Shown: piece by piece, positions 46,164-56,668 of the stretch | How the letters are laid out: each line of letters opens with the position of its first letter | How positions within the stretch are numbered: position 1 is the first letter of the stretch | Assembly (NCBI GenBank): GCA_024704765.1 | Contig: JAKMXF010000155.1 | Span: 62,001-126,000, forward strand | DNA length: 64,000 bases | Origin: Oopsacas minuta | Taxonomy: Eukaryota; Porifera; Hexactinellida; Lyssacinosida; Leucopsacidae | Direction: 5' to 3' | The notes under the pieces: generated by a model | What the model saw: only the letters and a program-made list of their open reading frames with translations | Told to the model about the DNA's origin: nothing | Databases searched by the model: none | Translations under genes and position numbers: made by a program

Positions 46164-46465
46164 TAGATGAAATCAATTTCAGAATTCCGGTTCACTTCAC
46201 ACCTTGGTTTCAGTTCTAATTATGTAATGTATAAACTTAAGCATTACTGCATTTAGGAGGCGATAAGCAGATTCTACTGCTCTAATCTATCTTTATAAAG
46301 AATTTCATTTCAATCAGACATGAGCTGACAAGTTGTAAGATATTCTAATGACTTGAATTCAAAGTTTTAACTCACTTTTGAATATTTGTCAAGTCCAAAA
46401 TTCCATAACCACTTGACGAAACAATCTATAATTAATTCATATCTAATGATTGGGTAGGGGAAAGG

Positions 46466-47049
46466 ATCCGGAAGTTTTCAGAAAATTATCGATTCGATCC
46501 CGATCACGGTCCTACATTATCAAATAGATCGACGATAATCTACCGATCCTCGAAAATAATCTCGATCCGGATAGTACGGTCTTTGATCGAAAGTTCCTAA
46601 TGCCCAACCATATTGTAATTGACATACATGGCATTACTCTGATTTCGCTCTACTAAATTTTTCTGAAAGCTTTTTAATGTATAGAAAACATGAATCAATC
46701 TGCAGTCAATATTTCAAAGTATACCTTTGTAGCTGTGTTGCCAAAAAACGATAAAAAATGTAGTAATCGGCAAACGAAATTTGTTTAATTGTATCAAGTT
46801 TGTAAGCCTTCTTTTTCTGAAACTCCTTTACAGAAGATATCGAAACAATGTGTATCAGTGAAATGCTCATCGGAATGTATAATAAATACAAGTACGATGT
46901 AATACTTTACTTTAGGACGACCACAAAAAGTACAATTTACATATGACTGAACATTTCAAAAAAAGATTTAGTTAAAATGGCAAAATCCGATGTTAACCTA
47001 GGGCCCCAACTACCCTAATTCTGCCCTAGTCTATAGATCGTTTCATATA
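46466..47049. other. Intergenic with a GATC-rich patch
   Basis: CGATCC and GATCGA motifs cluster at 46470-46570. No gene recognised. Confidence 0.35.
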
Positions 47050-47110
47050 TTCCCTTGAAATGAAGGATGCATTATTTAACGTTCTACAAGGGTTAAAGAA
47101 TGGCGTTATC
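47050..47110. repeat. Dispersed repeat fragment (partner at 53578)
   Basis: GAAATGAAGGATGCATTATT then TAACGTTCTACAAG matches GAAATGAAAGATGCAATATT then TAACGTTCGACATCG near 53580. Both are followed by a similar AAAGAATG(G/A)C stretch. Family unknown. Confidence 0.5.
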
Positions 47111-47769
47111 ATTCTATTCACTTTGACAATGGTTGTTACTTAAGATTTTGGAACAGGAATGTGTTAAATAATACAAACTATACAATTTTCACATATTTTG
47201 GAATTGATACAGTCAACTCTTGTTGTACCAAAGCTTAAGCGACCGCAAACAATACTTCGATAAATCTTAGTTCGATATAACCGATGAATTATATGATCCA
47301 TCTACGGTTTGGCAGCATATTTGTTAAATTTATTACTGGGGTGCATGCATTAGTTCAAATTCTGAAGCTTGTCAATACGAAGGTTACCATTGGTTCGACT
47401 CGGCTTTAATACTCTAGCTTAATTTAATCAACTAGAAAGAATAAATTAGCCAACCTATACTGAAATCTCACGCGCATCCAATGCGCAGCAACATGTTCCA
47501 GACATGTGGACACATAACTACTTGGGTAGTGAAACGAGTGACATTAAAGTAGGGCTGAGGTAGAGTGGCACAGTTCAGTACGACCTGACCGATGCATCAC
47601 TACCAGAGGCATCAAATATAAATTGCTATGCTAGGGATAATATATTTAAAAACCAAATGGATTAGCTCTTCTATTCTATTTGGATATCCAATATAAGTAC
47701 AGAGGATCTCGTTTTGCGATAATGGTTAAAACGTATATTGGATAAGGAGTACAAATAGGTCATATTATT

Positions 47770-47885
47770 AGTCCCCTTCGGTCGGTCCTTGTTTGAGCCT
47801 GTACTGTCCAGTCTCGATCCATAATTTCGTAGCAATCTGCAACACTAGGCTGGCTACCAAACATTCTAGCATCACACAGTCATAG
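47770..47885 (-). mobile_element. mariner fragment (same family as 36868-37985)
   Basis: GGTCGGTCCTTGTT and CGATCCATAATTTCGTAGCA here match GGTCGGTTCCTTGTT and CTCCATAATTTTATAGCA at about 37888-37945, in the same orientation. Only the N-terminal coding part is present. No terminal repeats were found. Confidence 0.55.
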
Positions 47886-49143
47886 GTTATTGTAGTGTTG
47901 TGTAGACTCTATTCTCCATATCCATATAACTGAATATATTACAAGTCAATAACTAGCATATACTGAACAACTGGATATCTTTCATATGGAATATTTGCAA
48001 TGTGTGGCAGGTGCCCCTGTACTCCCCTTTGATGAACAGTGGCAAAAAATGGCAATTTATTGGAAATAGACATGTAGATAGATAATAGCTACGAATGCGA
48101 AACTTTCACACATAGTCAATATATGATAGAAATTGATTGGAAACGTCCAAATTTATGTACGAGCAGTATTTAAGACAATTTGTCGAGTTGAGATACATTT
48201 GTGAATATGATATTTTACTGCAATAAAACATCCCTATATTGGCAGCCCATTAGTTAAAGAAAAAGTTATCCCCAAGGGGGAAATTCGAAAGCGAGAAATT
48301 CCACCCTAACATATTGTAGTAAGTTAAAATAAGCTGTAAAATAATTTGCTTATTGACAAACTATCAATTCAAATCTATACTTAGCAAAATGGGCTATTAA
48401 ACAGTGAGATATTTCATTTTGTTTGGTGGGATTAGAAATTATAATAAAATAAATATTTGGTCTCTATCTTCTGCTATAAGTTAAAGGTAACAAAAAGAAA
48501 CAAATATATATTCATTATATGCCGATTAGCCCTAGAATATCCTCAAAATCCATGGTATTATCGAAGATATGGATAGTTTTAATGTACTAAATAGCAAGAG
48601 TGCGAGCAACGGAACTATAAGAAGTATCTTTTGTAGTGCAGGCAATGCAAATAATTATTACCAATTCTTTCATCAATAATCAATTGAACAAAATAATGTA
48701 TTTTTCGGCCTGCTTCAAAGTAATCTAATGGAAAAGCATCACTTCGATATAACGAGAGTTTCGTTATATTCCCCTTGGTTATTCGGTAATTGTGATATCC
48801 AAGCGATAGGAGAAGGCCAATATAAAAATGAAATTTAAGTTCGATCTTAAAATATTTCAATTGTCTTACCTATAGGGCTATGGCCATTGTTTCCACAAAG
48901 TGCGACAAAATCGTCGATTAACGCTCTTAGAATATCTAGTTGCGTTGAAATGAAGACACTATGGATAGGCTTAATAAGTATAAAAGAGTCAGTGCCCAAA
49001 CTAATCAGAAAAATACTATGAGAAACGCTGCTCATAACTACTATATAATATCGATAGAAAAATAGCTGAGCCACGGATAAAAACGGAGGCTAGTTATAAA
49101 TTTCATAATTGTGAAATTAACCCTCCAATGTTTTCCTAATATA
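47886..49143. other. Intergenic, nothing recognised
   Basis: AT-rich. Frames at 48615-49074 on the minus strand resemble nothing known to me. Confidence 0.35.
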
Positions 49144-49980
49144 CAGTATTTTCAGAAATTATTGGCAGTATTTCAATAGACAGTTTCGAGCTACATATCA
49201 GCAGAAATGTATTCAAATAGAGTAATGTTCACCCACAATCTTGAGAAAAATTTGGATACCGATAAGCATTTTATTCAACCACGTGAAATTGTTGAAAGTT
49301 TATTGGATGGATACCATATTTTTGCAAAGTAGTGTAGTACCCCTATTCTGACTATCGACATCTATAAAAATTTCTGTTCTCAGAATAAAATTCCAGGAAA
49401 TACAAAGGAATAAGATAAAACTTCGTATGAAGCCATGATAACTCCAGCAATATTTCCAAGAGAACCCAGATTCCAGAGCGAACTGTGTACCCGGTGCTCA
49501 AGTAAATAAAATCAAATTTGAGTTTCAACATGGAAGTGGAGTAGGAAGGCCTAGAAAATTCTAGTAAATGAGAATAGGAGGACTATAAACTTGGTCAAGG
49601 CTTATCCCAGGATAACACTGAGCGAAATAGCACAAAATAACAGCGAAGTTGCACTGAGTACGTTACATACTGAGATCAAGCGGCAGAACCTTCATTACAC
49701 CTCAGTTGTTAGAGTCCCGACCATAACTGACGCTCATTTGACCAAGAGAATCGATTGGAGTCGAACGGTATTTACCGACGAGTGCTCAGTGTGGCTTGAT
49801 TCTGGTACTGTAAAAGTATGGACAAAAAAACGACAGCTCAATTTCCTCCCACATTCAAACATCCAGCTAAAGTTCATTTATGGGGTGAAAATTCAGTTCT
49901 AGGGTGAATGCCCTACTCGATTTTTACTGAAAATTTAAATCAAATGGCTCACATTGGCACATTAAATGGACACCAATGAA
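49144..49980 (+). mobile_element. Tc1 DD34E relic, 3' part lost
   Basis: After TA at 49142-49143 the left end CAGTATTTTCAGAAATTATT then GGCAGTA resembles the terminus of the element at 39165-40522. Coding similarity stops after the first catalytic region and no right terminus was found. Confidence 0.75.
49450..49902 (+). pseudogene. Tc1 DD34E transposase fragment
   Basis: Pieces in changing frames: SRRTQIPERTVYRVLK near 49456-49505, then PRITLSEIAQNNSEVALSTL, VPTITDAHLTKRIDWSRTVF and FTDECSVWLDSGTVKVWTKK (first catalytic aspartate) up to about 49830. These match the equivalent parts of the transposase at 39342-40281 (FTDECSIWLDSGKVKVWTKK). Second and third catalytic motifs are absent. Confidence 0.82.
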
Positions 49981-50761
49981 CTGTATCCGCATCCCATTGA
50001 TCTATTTTCCTATTTACCTTAGAGATACATTTCCTAATCTAACATCGTTATGATCTTCTCATAATACAATAGCCTGGGGATATCAGTGGAAATTCGGATT
50101 TATCGATAATTAAACCACATAATTAAGGAATTGTATAACTCTGGCTTTCCATAGTTCATATACTATTAGATAACCAAAAACGTTAAATGTTATACATTTT
50201 TATGAAATCGCACTAAACTGTATGAAGGTATAATCATACATAAATTTTGGGTTTCAAATCGATTTCATTGCAATACTATATACAAATAATTTAAAACACA
50301 ATCGTGCTGCCTACATACTTCATTTCCCCCATGTCCCTGGTTTGCCCACTGTGACAATAGTGTCGGAATATTCAGGGGGATTTGTATCATCGCATGCTAT
50401 TTCAGATCAGCACCACTGTCGAATTATAGAAGTTTTCCGAATTATACAGTGTAGGATCATGCAAGACTCTTTTGTAGTCTGATCAACAGAATTTGCAAAA
50501 CGTCGAATGAAGGCATAAATAAAAGAACAAAAGGCGGGCAAAGTTCCATGCACAATAAAGAGCAAAACTTCGGGTTCAGTTGCCGAAACTCAATAAATAA
50601 TTCTAAACTATGATATTTTGTATTGTAAATCAAAATCAACAATATAAAGCACCGAGAGTTCATAGCACGAAAGCACAAGTTTTAGAATCAAACATACTGC
50701 AAACGGCGAAGAATAATACTGTATATCGTAATCACTATCGTACGGCCGTAGATTAAGCAAA
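49981..50761. other. Intergenic, nothing recognised
   Basis: AT-rich, no supported feature. Confidence 0.35.
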
Positions 50762-51368
50762 TACTGCCGAGAAATGAGCAATGTGTAAAGGGGATGAAAT
50801 CTCGATTAGGGTGCGGGAATTGGTAAAACGAAGTGGAAAATTATCGTATTGCTTTTCGTTACGAATGTAACATTTCGGCAGTAATCGGCTATAGTAGAGT
50901 AATTTTGAATATTGTTGAGTCATAAAGCAATTATTTTAGGCCGCATTTTGCGGCGTAGCCAGAGCAAAAGAGGCTCCGGTCATGCCAATCTTCTTCAAAA
51001 AGTGAGAGAGTTTTGCGCCTTTTCCCTCTCAGTTTTGTGGAAATTACTTCCCAAAAATAAAGTAAATAGTATAAACTACATATATCAAATGTATTCGAAA
51101 ACATAATTGTAGAATAAAAATCAACCATCGAAATTCACTCATTTAGCAAATTAGAAACTAAAATTAATAGCAATTTGTTACTTCTGAAGTAAAATTTGAG
51201 TAAAATATTTTCTCTATCAACCGAAAACTGCCGGGAAAGGGTCATTTTATGATGTCAAAATTGGGCTGAAGTCTCGATTTTGTGTGCGGGGAATTGGTAA
51301 AAACGATGTGGCAATTTATGGTGTTCCTTTTCGTTTCGAACGTAACATTTAGCCTTACTCGGTTAAAA
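50762..51368. repeat. Pair of diverged direct repeats about 125 bp long
   Basis: Copy one spans about 50762-50895 and copy two about 51228-51368. Shared blocks include ACTGCCG(A/G)GAAA at the start, GGTGCGGGAATTGGTAAAAC against GTGCGGGGAATTGGTAAAAA, and TTTTCGTTACGAATGTAACA against TTTTCGTTTCGAACGTAACA. Conservation is strongest in this core. Origin unknown. Confidence 0.6.
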
Positions 51369-52040
51369 ACGAACCGAATATGAGTGAATTCATAATGTAG
51401 ATTAGATACTACAAAATACGTGTTTCAGTAAGCTGTAATAATAATTTCTCCTTCCAGGTTACAAATGCTAAAAATACAACTATGAAACTTGATCAAATTG
51501 GATAAAGCAAGATCAAAATTCCGAATTATATAACGAATACGCTCGTACATTTAGAATGAAATTATGTTTTCTTGTCTCCAGATATGCTGAATTCAATAGG
51601 ATAATTTGAATTAGTGATCTAAGATTACAAAACAAAGCCTATTTCCACCTATAAGCCCACTGTGTGATTCACAACATTGAATCGACCTAAAAACTCTCGT
51701 CTCATTCCAGGCTTTTCCAAGTGCATTGCCTAGCGATAACATTCAACACTAGATAATTATATAATAATCGATCTTATAGTATGTTTTCATTCATTCCCAC
51801 CGATTAAAACACGGGAATATTAAGTGATATCCTAATGTAGAAACATAAACACCCTAAAATTTCATCGGGCGATGTGATAACAAATCGCCACCCACTGCCT
51901 TCAATCTATGCTTGGTATTCTTACAAAATAAAAAATACGGACTACAACTAACAAGAAGGTAAATACAATAACAAATATATCGATCAGAAAATGGGAATTA
52001 AGGAAGAATAAGACTTAGATAGATACAAAATATATTAGTA
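51369..52040. other. Intergenic, nothing recognised
   Basis: AT-rich, no supported feature. Confidence 0.35.
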
Positions 52041-52042
52041 AA

Positions 52043-52805
52043 TCTTAATGATTGTTTGTTTGTCTGCTTGTCTGTTTGTTTGTCCGTTGTCAAGGAAAGG
52101 ATTTACGGTATGCAATTTTGAAATTGTAGCATAACTATGTATTTATCTTGTTTATCAAGGAAGTAAATAGAATTCAATAAAACTTCACTAAATATATCGA
52201 ACATGCTGATTCCGGTTTTCACACTTTTGGATTAATCATATGTAAATCTATTGTTGTTTTATTAATATGAAGTAAACAAATTATCTAAATCTGAAAATAT
52301 AGGTACAGCGTTCTTCTAAACGGCTACCCAAGGGTAACTAAGTACGCTGAATCCGAATTTCGCATTTTCAAGTTTCTTACATGTAAATATATTGTTGTTT
52401 TTATGAATATAAAGTAAACAAATTTCAAATTGAGGTAGAATCATACATTCAACGGAAATACTGGGGTAATCGAGTATGCTGAGTCCGAATATGATATTGT
52501 AAACAAGATACTGTCATTATTTGTTTACTTTTAGGTGCATAAAGTAAACATATTTAATAATTGATGATATAGTGTTCTAAATATAGCTATATTATAATCC
52601 TCAAGGGACTATTAATTTTGGAGAATAATGGATACCTCGATGCGCAATGCGGCGTTTCATCGCGAAACGACCGAGCCAAAGGCTCGTTAAGTATTAAATT
52701 CGATGAGCCGAATTTGCGAGGCCAGGTAAGGCGCCCCCAGAAGCCAGAACGCTCAGGCACATGGATTGCAGCCTTTCTGGCGTATTGGATGATCCGTGCC
52801 CGTGT
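52043..52805. repeat. Composite repeat: TTTG/TCTG microsatellite, three 130-140-bp units, GC-rich hairpin tail
   Basis: A GTTTGTTTGTCTGCTTGTC tract at 52043-52090 is followed by three diverged units anchored by GCTGATTCCG (52205), GCTGAATCCG (52346) and GCTGAGTCCG (52478), each also containing a TGTAAA...TTGTT...AAAGTAAACA block. The tail at 52630-52800 is unusually GC-rich and contains two short hairpins side by side: CGTTTC/GAAACG (52653-52669) and CGAGCC/GGCTCG (52672-52686). The plan microsatellite, tandem units, hairpin tail recalls non-autonomous Helitron-like elements, but no diagnostic 5'-TC or CTRR end was established. Confidence 0.5.
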
Positions 52806-53577
52806 ATAAATAATCTGATAATAATATCAAAATTTTGTAATACAAAATGTGGCTCTTTCTTGAGTTACTGGAAAGACTATAGTTAAAAAATTTTTATGAA
52901 TATCCATTAATAATATTACTAAATCAGTTTAGCAATAACCTACTACGTATATAAAAGGCGTAACAGTAACTGGACAATAAATTATCAACCATCTTAGTCT
53001 AAAAAATTTCAGGAATACGTCGAAATAAGTTCCTAGTAAGCCATTATTTGGTAAAATATGTAATTCGTTGATGCCATAGACTGAAAATAATGGATATGTA
53101 ATTTCAATGTGAATACAGGAGATGATCTATAGATACATATTTTCAAACAAAATATCACAATTTTGTGACACAAAAGTTAGCTCGCCACAACAAAATGTAT
53201 CAAGTAGTGTATTTAGCCTAAATTGGCTAGACTGATTTGACAATGACTCTAACGATTTTATCGTGGTATAATCGGATGTTCATAAAATTATAATCACTGT
53301 TCTTTATGTTACTCAAGAAAGAACCAACTGTATGAAAGTACATACCGATCAACCTTTCAACTATTTCCCCTGATATTTATCTCGAAATGCCCGATTTTCA
53401 CTTGATGTCTAATAGTATATGCAAATATAATAAATTTTTCAATATTTATCAGAAAATTGGGAGAAATATCCAATATTTTCCCTAGTTATTATGTCAAATC
53501 GCTGGATAAGCCAGGGATCTCGAGAAGGCTAGCAAGTATGAAAGTATAAATATTTATAGATCATTTCCAGTATTAGA
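52806..53577. other. Intergenic with faint diverged duplications
   Basis: TTGGCTAGACTGATTTGA near 53225 recurs as TTGGCTATACTGATTTGA near 55202, and ATTTCAGGAAT(A/T) at 53005 recurs near 54963. Too weak for unit boundaries. Confidence 0.3.
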
Positions 53578-53640
53578 TTTGAAATGAAAGATGCAATATT
53601 TAACGTTCGACATCGACAAGATATCAAAGAATGACATGGT
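53578..53640. repeat. Dispersed repeat fragment (partner at 47050)
   Basis: Direct-orientation match to 47050-47110, interrupted by small differences. No other copy noticed. Confidence 0.5.
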
Positions 53641-53954
53641 ATAAAAATAAATGTTTACCAGGCGCAATAATCGGCACATTCCTGAATAGAATATAATATA
53701 ATGGTTGATAATTTATTGTTCTACAAATATGTACTAAATATACTCGGGCAAAAATGTCAAAAATAACTTCAATGAATCTACACTCTATTCTTTGATAAAC
53801 ATAGGCTCCTACGCTAAGGAGTCAAGTATAATATATAGCTTACATTATGGTTTGATCATAAGTAGTTTATAGAGAAACGCAACTTAGTGATACAAAATAC
53901 GGCATAAGAGAAATAAATGTATTGTGCTATGTTCTTCAATCTAATAAATCTAGG

Positions 53955-54566
53955 CAGGGCGGACTGGCCTACAGGGAGAAGAGGAGATTTCCCGGTAGGC
54001 GGGTGAGTCGATAGGCCAGTGAGCTGCTTAGAACCCTTCTGAGTAATGTAAAAAACTTTCAAAACACCATGGAAAAACAGTTAAACTACAATAAAAATAT
54101 GGGAGAATTTCAAAGTCTGCTCATTATAACGATAAATTTGCCAATTTCCTATTGTCAATTTACTACGGTAATCTATTTTCCAAAATATATTTACTCAATA
54201 TTTGGTTGTCTGGGCTGCAGTAGAGGCCGCAACCTCGGCGTTTTTACATTCTAATTAACACGTGTTGGAGTATAAATTTGATAGGAGAAGACTATTCCAA
54301 TTGATAAACGGAGCTACACCCTCATATTTGCAAGGGCAAGACATTTAGACACCTATCATATCGAGATTTAGAGATCCATTTAGATCTTAGAATTTTATCA
54401 CAGTTCACACATATGATAAATAACTAGTCTCTAGCTTTTACTTACCAGTTCCTCAATCAATGCTATACAAATCACTAAGATATGTTTGACTTTCATTTTC
54501 GAATTTTAGTGAAGTGGCCAGTTTGGGAATTTTCCTGGGCCGAATAATTGAGCCAGTCCGCACCTG
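53955..54566. mobile_element. Non-autonomous hAT element, 612 bp
   Basis: The left end CAGGGCGGACTGGCC and right end (inward) CAGGTGCGGACTGGC are hAT-type termini. Flanking 8-mers AATCTAGG (53947-53954) and AATCTAAG (54567-54574) agree at 7 of 8. No transposase is encoded. The CAGGGGCGGACTGGCC type of end is shared by many animal hAT MITEs. Confidence 0.82.
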
Positions 54567-56668
54567 AATCTAAGAAGAAATATTTAGCAATGCCTGAGTT
54601 ACTTCAAGCATGCAAAGTGAAATCCATTTCACAATATTGTGTACAAAAATGTATATACACGTTTGAATCAACAGATCAAGAGGGAGTAACATCATGGGAG
54701 ATAAGTAAACGTTCAAGATCTAATATAAAAGAATGGGGTTGCTCTAAAGCGAAACCGACGATCACTGAACAGTATATAGCCAAAGCTATGGAATTACATT
54801 ACACACTCACTCCATACTTTAAAAAATATAATATATTCCAGTCGCAAAAGTATAAGGGGATAATAGAAATATGACGTGAAGATAATACCAATTATTAGTA
54901 AATTTTCTGAAAATTTACAAAGTGGCATAAGTTAAAAAATTATTTTTCGTATCGGAGAAAATTTCAGGAATTATGTGAGTCATGTGTTACAACATTTAAG
55001 AATATTAAAAGCTTCGGGGAATAGACTACCCTCCGTACTAAATAACAACGTGAATTGATGAAAATGTTCAAATGTAATGTAAACCATATATACACAAAAT
55101 ATAAATATATTATCATGATAAGGTTCGCACGTTTCTGAGTTGCAGCATCTAAATAGTAATTTTCAGGATAACGAAATAATATTCAAATAATATACTATAA
55201 CTTGGCTATACTGATTTGAACATAATTACAATAATCATCGAGTTATAAGAGAATACTACTGATAAACATGCGCCATCCATGGTCTGTAGTATAATTATCT
55301 CAACAACAAAGAACCATATTATCATGACAATTTATGAATATTTGGTATAGAAACGGTTTTAGACCATCATATATCGGGACATTTTAATCAAATATAGATA
55401 TTAAGTTCAACATGGTTTCAAAGCTGGAACAATTTCGAGTAACAGCGCAAAATTATTGCTTCTAAAGAAACACATATTGACAAAGATTTTGCTCTTATAG
55501 GTTGATGACATGTGTTTCCACAATTATGTAATACTCACATTCGGGCACAGGTGTATCATCTCTGAAATATTAAACCAGCACAATAACTCACTCGTTTAGA
55601 CAACCCCTAGACTGAAAAAAATCGCCAAAAGGCTAGTACTTAGAAAATCAAATAGCCCCAATAAATTAACAATCAAGCAACCATATGCCCTAAGCCAAAC
55701 AACGATAAACAGTGTCGAAATTTTGATAGTGAAATTGTTTGTATAAAAGAAGGAACTTAGAAAAAAAAAGAGATTCAGATTCTCATCTCGGTTTATCATA
55801 TCGAGTAACCAATAAATGCCAAATACAAGAGCTGGCAAATGTATTAGAAAATAAATTAGGGAGGAACAGACTTGAAAAATATACCTGAATATCGGAGAAA
55901 AAGTGTCTCTGAATAAAAAGTATGATTTCTATCGACTTTAAAATATTTAAATGCCGTACATCACTGGAGAATGAATCACAAAGATCCATGAAGGAGAATT
56001 AATTGAAATATGAAAGCTATTAAAAAATTAATTGGTTAGTAGTCAGGGCGCTTAGGACACAAAATAGGCCAATTCATGAACATTGTGATAAAAGTACTGA
56101 ACTTCTAACTGATATTATTATCAGGCATCGTGGAGAATATATTATTAGTAGACGCAATCTATATCTACCCTATGTCAACCTTGGACCTCAGCAAAATAAA
56201 TACTAGGACGGGATAGAAATCGTGTTCAGCAGGAAATTTCCAGCAATTTGATACATATAATGACAATAAATGTATGGATTTTTCTCTAGCAACGCAAACA
56301 TCCTCAGAAAAGTGACAAAATGCCATTCTCGAATTTGTCCCAACCCTAGTGACCCATTATTCGACGCCGCTAGGCTAGCAGAGTCTATATATACACATAT
56401 CGACAAAATTAAGGCGACAATTGTAGTAACTAAATTTGCTGATGCAGAATTTTCATCTTTCAGTTCATCTTTAGTGAATTTACAAGATATAGATTTCATA
56501 AATTCTGCTATGATATACTTTGGCAAATCCGAAGCAAGGAATGTCAACTCTCAAGCCTCATGCGATCACAAATTTGGGAAGCACTTACAAGTGAAGAGCC
56601 CTTGCTTCGGGTATATATCGAAATTTTTCTTAGAAATGGCGTCATTATTATGAGATGAGTATATAAGA
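54567..56668. other. Intergenic with unrecognised open frames
   Basis: A plus frame ending at 54874 (PELLQACKVKSISQYCVQKC) overlaps the right end of the 612-bp hAT, so its 5' part cannot be a native exon. At 56203-56653 frames of 114 and 127 codons overlap on opposite strands; neither matches a family I know, and at most one could be real. Confidence 0.3.

Larger units (their letters stand above)
41645..46460 (-). repeat. Old inverted repeat, right copy (interrupted by three Tc1-type elements)
   Basis: The blocks 43103-43261, 44605-44822 and 46164-46460, read on the minus strand, follow the left copy (38610-40690) in order. Where this copy holds elements at 43262 and 44823, the left copy is continuous: GGTAAATATATTCAATTATA there corresponds to GGTAAATATA and TATTCTAATATA on either side of the element here. 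Weaker similarity continues beyond the element at 41727 to about 41645. Confidence 0.8.

Noticed and set aside
54548-54874. 108-codon plus frame as a host exon
   Set aside because: Its start lies inside the right end of a hAT MITE, and the rest matches nothing known.
56203-56653. Overlapping 114- and 127-codon frames on opposite strands
   Set aside because: Neither resembles a known protein, and antisense open frames of this length can occur by chance.
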